The notes under the pieces are model-generated. The model was not told the DNA's origin, made no database searches, and was given only the letters and a program-made list of their open reading frames with translations. From Leucobacter sp. cx-328 (GTDB taxonomy: Bacteria > Actinomycetota > Actinomycetes > Actinomycetales > Microbacteriaceae), in contig NZ_JACVMX010000003.1 of assembly GCF_014530035.1 (NCBI RefSeq), positions 124,001 through 188,000 of the forward strand: 64,000 nucleotides of DNA, in the 5' to 3' direction. Within the stretch, counting starts at the first letter, position 1, and every line of letters starts with the position of its first letter. A program made the position numbers and the translations under genes. Below, in pieces: positions 9,808 through 17,864 of the stretch.

Positions 9808-11118
9808 TTAGTACGTACGCAGCAAGTCGACCAATACGCGGTGACCAAAGTCGAGCGCATCGAGCGGCACACGCTCGTCTACGCCATGGAACATGCCGGG
9901 GAAATCAAGGTCTGCAGGCAGACGCAGCGGGACAAAACCGTACCCGGTGATGCCGAGACGCGACAGCGCCTTGTTATCTGTGCCAGCGGCTAACAAGTAC
10001 GGGAGCACCTTTGCCTCAGGATCGTGGCGCGAGAGGCTCGCGGTCATCGCCTCAACGAGCTCACCCGAGAAGGGAACCTCAAGGCCGATGTCGGAGTGCA
10101 GTGCTTCGACCTCGACGTGATCGCCAACGATCTCCTGGATCTTACGCATGACGGCCTCCTGCTCCCCCGGGATTGAGCGAACGTCGACGAGTGCATCAGC
10201 CGTGTCAGGAATCACATTGTGCTTGTAGCCAGCGTCGAGCACCGTTGGGTTTGCCGTATTGCGGAGACTTGCCTGAATAAAGCCACCCCCCTTACCGAGT
10301 CGCAGGACCAACTCGTCAGGGTTCACCTCTGCGGGATCTGCACCCACGATGCGGGAAAGCTCAGTGATGAGATCACGCGTGGTATCACACAGCGCGATCG
10401 GCCACTCGTGACGACCAAGCGCAGCAATCGCCTCAGCAAGGGTGGTGAGCGCATTGTCCTTCCAGTACCGCGAGCCGTGCGCAGCCGTTCCTCGTGCACG
10501 CAGACGAATCCAGTCGAGTGACTTCTCGCCTGTCTGGATCAGGTAGGCGCGCGTGCCTTCGACGTCTACTGAATAGCCACCGACTTCACTCACCGCGGTC
10601 GTAGCGCCAGCAAACAGTTCAGGGTGATTCTCCACGAGGTAGTGCGAGCCATACAGGCCGCCGTTCTCCTCATCAGCGAAGAATGCAAGGATGATTTCAC
10701 GTCGCGGCTTTTCACCTGCGCGCAAAATCTCTGCGATCGCGGTCAGCATCATCGCATCCATGTCTTTCATATCGACCGCGCCACGGCCCCACAGCATGCC
10801 GTCTTTAATGACCCCCTCGAACGGATCTACACTCCAGTTCTCAGGGTCTGCGGGCACAACGTCAAGATGCCCGTGCAGCACCATCGCGGGCAGCGAGGGG
10901 TCAGCACCGGCAATGCGAGCGACAACGCTCGCACGACCCGGAGCGGACTCGAAGACCTGCGGCTCCAGCCCGAGCTCACGCAGATAAGAAACTACGTAGT
11001 CAGCCGCTGGGCGCTCTGGCTCTGCGTCGCCACCACCACGGTTGGTCGTGTCAAAACGAATGAGGTCGCGGGCGATGCGCGCGGTCTCGGACAGGTGCTG
11101 TTCGGGCTGGTCGTTGCT
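9808..11118 (-). CDS. M20-family metallopeptidase / amidohydrolase
   Basis: 436 aa from ATG at 11118 (an in-frame start 11 codons upstream has no better support; ribosome site GGTGGA is weak). M20/ArgE-DapE fold: metal ligands HGHLDVVP and the Asp in WGRGAVDMKDM, catalytic Glu in ADEENGG, and a dimerisation domain in the middle. Proteins like this cleave dipeptides or N-acyl amino acids in the cytoplasm; the substrate cannot be told from sequence. It lies upstream of uppP-mshC on the same strand with a 93-nt gap. The 5' side abuts the tRNA-Leu repeat. Confidence 0.88.
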   Translation of the reverse strand, partial: SNDQPEQHLSETARIARDLIRFDTTNRGGGDAEPERPAADYVVSYLRELGLEPQVFESAPGRASVVARIAGADPSLPAMVLHGHLDVVPADPENWSVDPFEGVIKDGMLWGRGAVDMKDMDAMMLTAIAEILRAGEKPRREIILAFFADEENGGLYGSHYLVENHPELFAGATTAVSEVGGYSVDVEGTRAYLIQTGEKSLDWIRLRARGTAAHGSRYWKDNALTTLAEAIAALGRHEWPIALCDTTRDLITELSRIVGADPAEVNPDELVLRLGKGGGFIQASLRNTANPTVLDAGYKHNVIPDTADALVDVRSIPGEQEAVMRKIQEIVGDHVEVEALHSDIGLEVPFSGELVEAMTASLSRHDPEAKVLPYLLAAGTDNKALSRLGITGYGFVPLRLPADLDFPGMFHGVDERVPLDALDFGHRVLVDLLRTY

Positions 11119-11195
11119 CATGTCATCCACCGTAGTCGTAACCACCGACAATTCAAGGAAACGTGAAGACCTATGACATTAGTCTCTGGAAAAAC

Positions 11196-11233
11196 AAAGA
11201 AGCGGTGAGATCTTACGATCTCACCGCTTCTTT
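11196..11233 (-). terminator. Intrinsic terminator of tRNA-Leu copy 1
   Basis: A 17-bp perfect stem with a 4-nt loop starts 8 nt past the tRNA 3' end. On the minus strand it is followed by a T-rich run (TTTGTTTTT). Confidence 0.85.
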
Positions 11234-11240
11234 CTGTTCG

Positions 11241-11325
11241 TGCGCGGAGGGGGACTTGAACCCCCACGTCCTAATACGGACACTAGCACCTCAAGCTAGC
11301 GCGTCTGCCATTCCGCCACCCGCGC
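11241..11325 (-). tRNA. tRNA-Leu (anticodon GAG), copy 1
   Basis: Class II tRNA of 85 nt. The acceptor stem GCGCGGG pairs with TCCGCGC, the anticodon loop TTGAGGT gives GAG (reads CUC/CUU), there is a long variable arm typical of Leu, and the T-loop is GTTCAAGTC. CCA is not encoded. The sequence is identical to the copy at 12924-13008. Confidence 0.95.
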
Positions 11326-11466
11326 GAACCGTTTCACGCCGTCATCGGCTGAACAAGTAATAACTTACACGGGATCGGAATCATGCACCTAATCGAATGC
11401 GCTTTTCGGCGTTTCGCCACGCCAAGCGAACACGCAATTCCGAGGCAGGGACAGGGATCAGCCCTC

Positions 11467-12267
11467 CTAACTTGAAGCAGAAACCGTCGCACCAATCGTC
11501 TTACTAAGAATCAATCGTTCACAGAACGTCCACGTTGTTGTGGTCAGCAAATAGAGTGCAGCGGCCAGAGGAACGAAAGCGGCAAACAGTACCGTCAAGA
11601 ACGGCATAAACCCGAGCATCTTCGTCAACCCCGAGAGATCAGGCATCTGCGGAAGGCCATCAACCGGTGCGGGTCGCGCCGGTTGCGCCTGCGCAGCACG
11701 CTGCGCCGCAGGCTGTTGAACATATCGACGCGATAGCCACGTCACGCCGCCAATCAGCGCCATGATCGACACAAATACCGCCAGCGAACCAAACTCGAGA
11801 GACGTGCCGCCAAGCATTACAGAGAGTCGCGAGTCGAGCGGCACACCCAGAAAGGTGTGACTCAGGAGCTGATTCGCTTCGCCGTGAATCTCAGGTCGCA
11901 TAAATAACCCGTAAACCGCCATCAACACTGGCATCTGCAGCAGCATTGGCAAGCACCCGGCCATAGGCGAGGCCTTCTCGCGCTTATACAGTTCCATTGT
12001 CTTTCGCTGCAATTGCTCTGGGTTTTTCTTGTATCGCCGCTGCAGCTCCGCAAGTTCCGGCGCAAGGCGCTGCCGCATGACGGTTGCCTTCACCTGCGAG
12101 CGACCCACCGGAATCAATGCAGCACGTACCGCGAGCGTCAACAACACGATGGCAATGGCGGCACTTTCGGCGCCGGCGAGAGGCTCCAGTAGATCACTCA
12201 GGTGGGTAACGATCCAATACGCGCCCTCAATCAATAGACGGATTGGTAGAAAGTCATACAGGTTCAA
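11467..12267 (-). CDS. YidC/Oxa1-family membrane insertase, second-copy type
   Basis: 266 aa. It has the YidC core: five hydrophobic segments, a conserved Arg in the first core helix region (LTLAVRAALIPVGRSQ), a cytoplasmic coiled hairpin (ELQRRYKKNPEQLQRKTMEL) and the MAGCLPMLLQMPVLMAVYGLF segment. YidC inserts membrane proteins alone or with SecYEG. The housekeeping yidC of actinobacteria sits beside rnpA-rpmH near the origin, so this one, paired with a small membrane protein and bracketed by duplicated tRNA genes, is most likely an accessory paralogue. The gap to the upstream gene is 152 nt. Confidence 0.88.
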   Translation of the reverse strand: MNLYDFLPIRLLIEGAYWIVTHLSDLLEPLAGAESAAIAIVLLTLAVRAALIPVGRSQVKATVMRQRLAPELAELQRRYKKNPEQLQRKTMELYKREKASPMAGCLPMLLQMPVLMAVYGLFMRPEIHGEANQLLSHTFLGVPLDSRLSVMLGGTSLEFGSLAVFVSIMALIGGVTWLSRRYVQQPAAQRAAQAQPARPAPVDGLPQMPDLSGLTKMLGFMPFLTVLFAAFVPLAAALYLLTTTTWTFCERLILSKTIGATVSASS

Positions 12268-12419
12268 CAGTGTTCTCGTTTCTCAAGCGAAGTGTTTTGG
12301 TCTCCAAAACGCCTCGTCTGAGCGCGGGCACAACGAACGATAGAGGATATGCCACTGCACCATTCGTCGCGGTGACAGTACTCCCCTAGCTACGCCCAGT
12401 GGGCACGGTAGCAGCGGGC

Positions 12420-12737
12420 TCAGGCGAAAGCGTATGCAGCCACAGCAGGGGCTCGGACCACAACGGTGCCCGAAACTCCAGGAACGCCAGAGAATAGGCG
12501 CGTCGCAGCGCCAAAGACGGAAGGCACGGAGGGCGGATCATGCAGCAGCCAGCCGCACACGCGCAATATCCCGCGGCGAGCCCGCTTCGAGACGCCGGCG
12601 ATCACCAGTGCGCTCAGCAGAACAACGAGAATCGCCTGGCTCGGCGACTCTGGTGTCGCGGCGCCAAAACTGAGAACGAGGGCAAGCATGACAAACTGCA
12701 CGGCAATCCACAGTGACGCTGTCATCAAGTTACTCAC
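12420..12737 (-). CDS. Small membrane protein, DUF6412-like
   Basis: 105 aa from GTG at 12737, preferred because GAGG lies 4 nt upstream; an in-frame ATG at 12794 would add 19 polar residues. The protein has two hydrophobic segments (ASLWIAVQFVMLALVLSF and LVVLLSALVIAGV), then a basic stretch and a C-terminal region with VPSVFGAATR. From memory it resembles the DUF6412 family, which is found next to accessory yidC genes in actinobacteria. The function is unknown; a partner role with the adjacent YidC is inferred. GGTACC boxes at 12750 and 12784 form an imperfect inverted repeat upstream. Confidence 0.65.
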   Translation of the reverse strand: MSNLMTASLWIAVQFVMLALVLSFGAATPESPSQAILVVLLSALVIAGVSKRARRGILRVCGWLLHDPPSVPSVFGAATRLFSGVPGVSGTVVVRAPAVAAYAFA

Positions 12738-12878
12738 CCAACCTCGATCGGTACCGTAAGGGTAACTAATGAAGCTGAGTACGGGTACCTGCAAAGTTGC
12801 GGGAGAGACATTCCTGCCCCATTCCAGCGGTCAGATCTCGAGAGAGCCACGCGAGACATGCCTAAGAACCCAGAAAAC

Positions 12879-12916
12879 AAAGAAGCGGTGAGATCTTACG
12901 ATCTCACCGCTTCTTT
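12879..12916 (-). terminator. Intrinsic terminator of tRNA-Leu copy 2
   Basis: Same 17-bp stem and TTAC loop as copy 1, just past the tRNA 3' end, with a T-rich run on the minus strand. Confidence 0.85.
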
Positions 12917-12923
12917 ATGTTCG

Positions 12924-13008
12924 TGCGCGGAGGGGGACTTGAACCCCCACGTCCTAATACGGACACTAGCACCTCAAGCTAGCGCGTCTGCCATTCCGCC
13001 ACCCGCGC
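12924..13008 (-). tRNA. tRNA-Leu (anticodon GAG), copy 2
   Basis: Identical 85-nt tRNA to 11241-11325, with the same 5' flank and terminator, so both copies look functional. Confidence 0.95.
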
Positions 13009-13154
13009 GAACCGTTTCACACCGTCATCGGCTGAACAAGTAATAACTTACACGGAATCTCGCCCGCGCCACTAATTCGCTTGCACTCTCGCGCGCGTCG
13101 CCCCGAAAACAAGCGAATTTTGAGCGAAAACGGCCGCAAGGCACCGATCCGCGC

Positions 13155-13652
13155 TCACGACCCAGATCGCCCAATTGCTGCAAAAATCGCGCCAGTGACC
13201 GCTGCGAGATCGTTGGCGGCGAGTTCAACATCGAATCCGCGCTTTCCACCAGAGACCAACACGGTGGCATGCGAGCGTGCCGACTCGTCGAGCACGGTGG
13301 GAAGCTTGGTTCGCTGGCCCAGCGGGCTGATGCCACCGACGACATAACCGGTTTTGCGTTCGGCGACCTTCGGGTCGGCCATGACCGCCTTCTTGCCACC
13401 AATGGCCGCGGCGATTGCTTTAAGGTCAAGGAGACCAGAAACGGGCACGATTCCGACGACGAGGTCGCGCCCATCGACTTCAACGAGCAGCGTCTTGAAC
13501 ACGCGGGCTTCCTCAATACCGAGCGCAGAGGCCGCCTCAGCACCAAAATCGGTCACGGCAGGGTCGTGCACGTATTCGCGCGCCGCGAACGTGACGCCGG
13601 CACGAGTGAGCGCGAGGGTCGCAGGGGTGGAGCCGCCAGTCTTCTTTGCCAT
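13155..13652 (-). CDS. ybaK: YbaK-type aminoacyl-tRNA deacylase
   Basis: 165 aa from ATG at 13652 (an upstream in-frame start would add 14 residues with no family match). YbaK/ProX fold: the conserved Lys of the active site is in ARVFKTLL, and GKKAVMADPKVAERKTGYVVGGISPLGQ is characteristic of the Cys-tRNA(Pro) deacylase branch. It hydrolyses mischarged tRNA in trans, mainly Cys-tRNA(Pro). It is a single gene; its 5' end lies 78 nt from the end of the helicase gene on the same strand. Confidence 0.88.
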   Translation of the reverse strand: MAKKTGGSTPATLALTRAGVTFAAREYVHDPAVTDFGAEAASALGIEEARVFKTLLVEVDGRDLVVGIVPVSGLLDLKAIAAAIGGKKAVMADPKVAERKTGYVVGGISPLGQRTKLPTVLDESARSHATVLVSGGKRGFDVELAANDLAAVTGAIFAAIGRSGS

Positions 13653-13729
13653 GGCACTACCGTAGCGCGCACTCAGCGGCCGCTCCGCAACCAATGCCGT
13701 GGACGCCGTGTTCTCAGTGGATCAGTCGC

Positions 13730-15538
13730 CTACGGCCGCAATCGTCGCCGCAACAGCTCGATGCGCTTCTGAATCTGAGTCACCGACGCCTGACCAACCG
13801 TCGGCCCGCCACAAATGCGACGAAGCTCATTGTGAATGTCTTTGTGGGGCTCACCCGTTACGCGAGCGTACATACCCACCAGGCTGCTCAAGAGCTTGCG
13901 CTGCTCCCCCAATGTACGGTGCAGCGCTTCAGGGGCCTCAGCCTTCTCTGGCGCGTGCTCGTGCAACCCCTGGCGAACAGCGCTGCGCTTCGCCTGGCGC
14001 GATTGCCGTTGTTGCAGCAGTGCTTGCACTTCCTGCGGCTCGAGTAGTCCAGGGAACCCAAGAAACTCAAGCTCTTCCTCGGTCTCGACCTCGGCATAGC
14101 CGCCGAACTCTTTGCCGTCGAACACCGCACGATCAAAGTGCGCGTCAGACGCAAGCGCCTCGTATTTGAAGCCATCATCGATGAGTTCAGAAGACGCTTT
14201 GTCCTCACGCTCCGCCTCCGACATGAGTGCGGCTTCCGCATCCCACATCTCTTCCGCACTCTTTGGCCCCTCGAGTACGTGATTGCGTTCCTTCTCGAGT
14301 TCCGCCGCGAGGCGCATCAGAGGAGGCACGTTCGGAATAAAGACTGACGCAATTTCGCCTCGACGGCGCGATCGCACGAAGCGCCCAATTGCCTGCGCAA
14401 AGAACAGCGGTGTCGATGAGCTCGTCGCATAGACGCCCACGGCGAGCCGAGGAACGTCGACACCCTCAGACACCATGCGGACCGCGACCATCCAGCGCGA
14501 ATCTCCCTTGGAGTAGTCGTCGATGCGGGAGCTCGCCTCAGGGTCGTCCGACAGAATCAGCGCGACCGGCTGTTTCGAGATCTCACGCAGCATTGCCGCG
14601 TACGCCTTTGCTGAGGCATGGTCAGTCGCAATGACTAGGCCGCCTGCGTCTGGAACCTGCTGCCGCACCTCGGTGAGACGCCGATCCGCCGCGTTCAAGA
14701 CCTTGGCCATCCAGTCACCGGCCGGATCAAGCGCGGTTCGCCATGCCTGGTTGGTAACGTCCTTGGCATTGCCTTCGCCCAGGCGCGCTTCCATCTCTTC
14801 ACCCGCCGAGGTCTGCCAGCGCATCTTGCCCGCATAGACCATGAACACGACTGGGCGGACAATGCCGTCAGCGAGTGCGCGTCCGTAGCCGTAATCGTAG
14901 TCAGTGAGTGAAATCGTCGTACCGTCGGGCTGCGGCGCGTACTGAACGAACGGGATCCGTGCCTCGTCGGAACGGAACGGCGTACCGGTGAGCGAGAGCC
15001 TGCGGCGCGCGGTGCCATATGCCTCGCGGATCGCGTCACCCCAACTCAACGCATCGCCACCGTGATGCACCTCATCGAGAATGACGAGCGTGTCTGCGTT
15101 CTCTGTGAGGAGTTTGTGCTGGATTGGCTTCATTGCGACCTGAGCGTAGGTCACTGCAACACCGTGATAATGACGGCCATAGCCAAGACCGTCGTTGTTC
15201 GAATAATCAGGGTTGAGACGAATACCGGCACGCGCGGCAGCATCTGCCCACTGCGTTTTCAGGTGTTCTGTCGGAGCAACCACGATAATCTGGGTGACTG
15301 TGCGGTTCGCTCGTAGAATCGCAGCCAAGCGAAGCGCGAATGTCGTTTTACCTGCGCCCGGCGTTGCCGACGCGAGGAAGTCTTGGGGACCTGTTTCGAG
15401 GTAGCGGTTAATCGCTTCCTCCTGCCAGGCACGAAGCGTTCCCGCCGTACCGTGAGCTGCACGCTCTGGGTACGCCGGGGGCAGGTGCTCTGCGGCACTT
15501 GTTCCCGGAAGGTGAAATGCTTCCTGCTGATCGGTCAC
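13730..15538 (-). CDS. DEAD/DEAH-box superfamily 2 helicase
   Basis: 602 aa from GTG at 15538; the 54 extra in-frame codons upstream overlap the divergent SGNH gene and look non-coding. Motifs in order: GAGKT at about 61-65 (Walker A), DEVHHG (motif II), LTGTPFR (motif III), SEGVDVPRLAV and QAIGRFVRSRRRG (motifs V-VI). After the helicase core is a C-terminal region with an LLRRRL end. It is related to restriction-type and XPB-like SF2 helicases, widespread in actinobacteria as a stand-alone protein. Role in DNA or RNA remodelling is not known. It is divergent from the SGNH hydrolase. Confidence 0.85.
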   Translation of the reverse strand: MTDQQEAFHLPGTSAAEHLPPAYPERAAHGTAGTLRAWQEEAINRYLETGPQDFLASATPGAGKTTFALRLAAILRANRTVTQIIVVAPTEHLKTQWADAAARAGIRLNPDYSNNDGLGYGRHYHGVAVTYAQVAMKPIQHKLLTENADTLVILDEVHHGGDALSWGDAIREAYGTARRRLSLTGTPFRSDEARIPFVQYAPQPDGTTISLTDYDYGYGRALADGIVRPVVFMVYAGKMRWQTSAGEEMEARLGEGNAKDVTNQAWRTALDPAGDWMAKVLNAADRRLTEVRQQVPDAGGLVIATDHASAKAYAAMLREISKQPVALILSDDPEASSRIDDYSKGDSRWMVAVRMVSEGVDVPRLAVGVYATSSSTPLFFAQAIGRFVRSRRRGEIASVFIPNVPPLMRLAAELEKERNHVLEGPKSAEEMWDAEAALMSEAEREDKASSELIDDGFKYEALASDAHFDRAVFDGKEFGGYAEVETEEELEFLGFPGLLEPQEVQALLQQRQSRQAKRSAVRQGLHEHAPEKAEAPEALHRTLGEQRKLLSSLVGMYARVTGEPHKDIHNELRRICGGPTVGQASVTQIQKRIELLRRRLRP

Positions 15539-15620
15539 AGCCCAATAGACTACCGGTGAACCCCCGACACTGACTGCCGCGTTTCTCAGCAGGCCTGGAG
15601 TTTTGAAGGAGACGTCAGAT

Positions 15621-16442
15621 ATGGAACACCCAGCTGAACAGCACCGCGATAACACCGCTCTGCCGTGGACTCGGTATGTTGCAGTCGGCGATTCTTTCAC
15701 CGAGGGAGTTGGCGATCCAAGCCCCGATAGCCCGGGCGGGTTGCGGGGATGGGCGGATCGCTTTGCCGAGGTGCTCCACGAGAAGAATCCGGAGCTCGCC
15801 TACGCGAACCTCGCGGTGCGCGGAAAGCTGATTCAGCAGATCATGGATGAGCAGCTAGAGCAGGCGCTCGAGCTGCGTCCAGATTTGATCAGTGTGTGCG
15901 CTGGCGGCAATGACGTTATCCGCCCCGGCACCGATCCTGACGAAGTTGCTGAGAAGCTTGAGCGCCTCATTGCCAAACTCAAGTCGGGCGGCGCAACGGT
16001 CATCGTGTTCACGGGTGTTGATGTTTCGTTCCAGCCGGTATTCCGATCGATCCGCGGCAAGGTCGCCATCTTCAACGAGAACGTGCGCAAGGTTGCCCAG
16101 CGACAAGATGCGATTGTTGTTGATCAGTGGGCAATTGAGGAACTGCAAGATAGCCGATACTGGGCTGGTGACCGCCTGCACATGAACGCGCTCGGACATC
16201 ACACGATCGCGCGCGCGACGCTTGCCGCACTGAATGTGCCGAACGACCTTGAACCGCTCACTCCCCCGGCGCTTCCCGAACGCAGCTGGCGTGCGGCGCG
16301 CAAGGATGACGTGGTGTGGGCAAAGGAGCACCTGGTGCCCTGGGTCATTCGCCGGCTGAAACATGTTTCTTCCGGCGACAACATCGTCGCTAAGCGTCCC
16401 GAGCCTGGCATTCCGTTGGCTCCCCAACCACCGCAGGCGTGA
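15621..16442 (+). CDS. SGNH/GDSL-family hydrolase
   Basis: 273 aa from ATG at 15621, with AAGGAG 9 nt upstream. SGNH blocks: GDSFTEG (nucleophile Ser25) in block I, the Gly of LAVRGK, GGND in block III, and a DRLHMNALGH block V that supplies Asp and His. There is no signal peptide, so it is probably cytoplasmic. Members are esterases, lipases or acyl hydrolases, and the substrate is not predictable. The C-terminal ~60 residues after the core are basic and Pro-rich. Confidence 0.88.
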   Translation: MEHPAEQHRDNTALPWTRYVAVGDSFTEGVGDPSPDSPGGLRGWADRFAEVLHEKNPELAYANLAVRGKLIQQIMDEQLEQALELRPDLISVCAGGNDVIRPGTDPDEVAEKLERLIAKLKSGGATVIVFTGVDVSFQPVFRSIRGKVAIFNENVRKVAQRQDAIVVDQWAIEELQDSRYWAGDRLHMNALGHHTIARATLAALNVPNDLEPLTPPALPERSWRAARKDDVVWAKEHLVPWVIRRLKHVSSGDNIVAKRPEPGIPLAPQPPQA

Positions 16443-16502
16443 GACGCGGGCGCGCCGAGAATTTTCGGTGCATTTCCTGCGGGTGCGCGGTAGGTTGAAG
16501 AC

Positions 16503-16844
16503 ATGACGAACCTCACGAAGCAGCTCGCAGACGCCGTCACCAAAAATGGCGTGAGCGCAGCATACGGCGATCCCATTGATGTTGACGGCACGACGATCAT
16601 TCCGGTCGCGTGCGTCTCTTACGGCTTCGGCGCAGCTGAGGGCGATGCAGGCGACACTGATACCAAGGGTGAAGGCTCGGGCGGTGGCGGCGGCGGATCA
16701 TCGATTCCCGTCGGTGCCTACGTGACCCGCGACGGTTACACCCGTTTCGAGCCGAACATCATCGCGCTCCTCACGATCGGTGTTCCGTTCGTCTGGGTTG
16801 CAGGTCGCGCGCTCGCTCGCGTTATTCGCGCGTTGAAGAAGTAA
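16503..16844 (+). CDS. GerW/YtfJ-like small protein
   Basis: 113 aa. The layout follows the GerW (YtfJ) family: N-terminal amphipathic segment, a short beta region (GDPIDVDGTTIIPVACVSYGFG), a Gly-rich linker, a second beta part with PVGAYVTRDGYTRF and a C-terminal hydrophobic segment. In Bacillus the family protein is needed for spore germination, but homologues are widespread in non-sporulating actinobacteria with unknown role. Its 3' end overlaps the end of gluQRS on the other strand by 23 bp. Confidence 0.75.
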   Translation: MTNLTKQLADAVTKNGVSAAYGDPIDVDGTTIIPVACVSYGFGAAEGDAGDTDTKGEGSGGGGGGSSIPVGAYVTRDGYTRFEPNIIALLTIGVPFVWVAGRALARVIRALKK

Positions 16845-17778
16845 CTCCGGGCCAAGTCCAGGCCTCCCGCGGCAGCGTCTGCGGATCAAAGCGTTCAAGG
16901 AGCAGGTCAGTGGTGACCTGCTCCTTTTCGTTTGCCAAATCGAGTGAGACTGCGAGTGCACCGAGTACCTGGCCATCGGTAATTCCCTGCTCGCGCAACT
17001 GCGGCAGCGTTACCGCACCGTCGCGCTTTGCAAGGCGTTGTCCGGTCGGCCCGAGCACGAGTGGCACGTGGGCGTACTCCACCGCCGGCGGCGTCGGCAA
17101 GCCCAGAAGCTGTTGCAACAGAATCTGGCGAGGCGTCGAGGGCGCGAGGTCTGATCCGCGCACCACCTGATCGACCCCCATTGCGGCGTCATCAACGACA
17201 ACAGCGAGGTTGTAGGCGACAGTACCGTCCCCGCGCACGAGCACGAAATCGTCGATGTCACCCCGAACATCGCCCAGCATGACGTCGGTAAAGCTCAGCG
17301 AGGTCATCCCCTCCGGGGCGCGCAGTCGAAGTGCCGGGAACCTGGGAGCGATCGCAGCGCGTGCCACGGATCGTTCCGCATCCGACCGATCGCGACAGGT
17401 ACCGGGGTACGCGCCAGGCGGGGCGTGTGGCGCGCTTGGCGCCGAGAGAATGTCCTTACGTGTGCAGGTGCACTCGTACACCAGGCCGAGCGCCTGTAGC
17501 TTGGCGATCGCGGCGGCGTGATCCGCGCCCCTGTCGGTCTGCAACACGGCAGGACCGTCCCACTCGATGCCCAGACTCGCGAGGTCGGCGAGCTGCTGCT
17601 CCCCCGTTCCAGCATCACGGGCCCGGTCAAGATCTTCGATGCGCATGACAAACGCACGCCCGGTCGAGCGGGCGAAGAGCCACGCGAGGAGCGCCGTGCG
17701 GAGATTTCCGAGGTGCAGATCGCCAGATGGGCTCGGGGCGTATCTACCAGCACCACGGAGGGCATCGCTCATCGTCAT
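16822..17778 (-). CDS. gluQ: Glutamyl-Q tRNA(Asp) synthetase GluQRS
   Basis: 318 aa, the size of a truncated GltX lacking the anticodon-binding domain. It has YAPSPSGDLHLGNLRTA (HIGH-like), the zinc-site pattern CTC...YPGTC, and RLAKRDG in place of KMSKS. The enzyme activates glutamate and attaches it to queuosine at position 34 of tRNA(Asp). The annotated start may be the second ATG two codons in. It is convergent with the GerW-like gene, and a terminator-like hairpin for that gene lies inside this coding region at 16897-16926. Confidence 0.9.
   Translation of the reverse strand: MTMSDALRGAGRYAPSPSGDLHLGNLRTALLAWLFARSTGRAFVMRIEDLDRARDAGTGEQQLADLASLGIEWDGPAVLQTDRGADHAAAIAKLQALGLVYECTCTRKDILSAPSAPHAPPGAYPGTCRDRSDAERSVARAAIAPRFPALRLRAPEGMTSLSFTDVMLGDVRGDIDDFVLVRGDGTVAYNLAVVVDDAAMGVDQVVRGSDLAPSTPRQILLQQLLGLPTPPAVEYAHVPLVLGPTGQRLAKRDGAVTLPQLREQGITDGQVLGALAVSLDLANEKEQVTTDLLLERFDPQTLPREAWTWPGVTSSTRE
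16897..16928 (+). terminator. Terminator-like hairpin embedded in gluQRS
   Basis: A 13-bp perfect stem with a GTGG loop, ending in CTTTTC on the plus strand, 52 nt past the GerW-like stop. The same bases code for part of GluQRS on the minus strand. Confidence 0.55.
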
Positions 17779-17864
17779 GTTCCCAGTTTCTCACGGCACC
17801 GCGTCGCAGCGAGTGCGGTGCGCCCTGCGTCGATAGGCTGCAAGCAACCAATGAGGGGGAAATA

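Larger units (their letters stand above)
11191..11372. repeat. 182-bp direct repeat, copy 1 (terminator + tRNA-Leu + promoter flank)
   Basis: Matches 12874-13055 at a constant offset of 1683 bp with two substitutions seen by eye (one near 11235, one near 11338). It contains the whole tRNA-Leu unit: terminator hairpin, tRNA and about 45 bp upstream. The two copies bracket yidC2 and a DUF6412-type gene. Confidence 0.9.
12874..13055. repeat. 182-bp direct repeat, copy 2 (terminator + tRNA-Leu + promoter flank)
   Basis: Second copy of the repeat at 11191-11372. Sequence identity stops abruptly on both sides. With copy 1 it encloses 1501 bp holding yidC2 and the DUF6412-like gene. Confidence 0.9.

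Noticed and set aside
11163-11360. Plus-strand open frame across tRNA-Leu copy 1 (and its twin at 12858-13043)
   Set aside because: It is the antisense of the tRNA gene (CAEGDLNPHVLIRTL); both copies arise only because the tRNA is duplicated.
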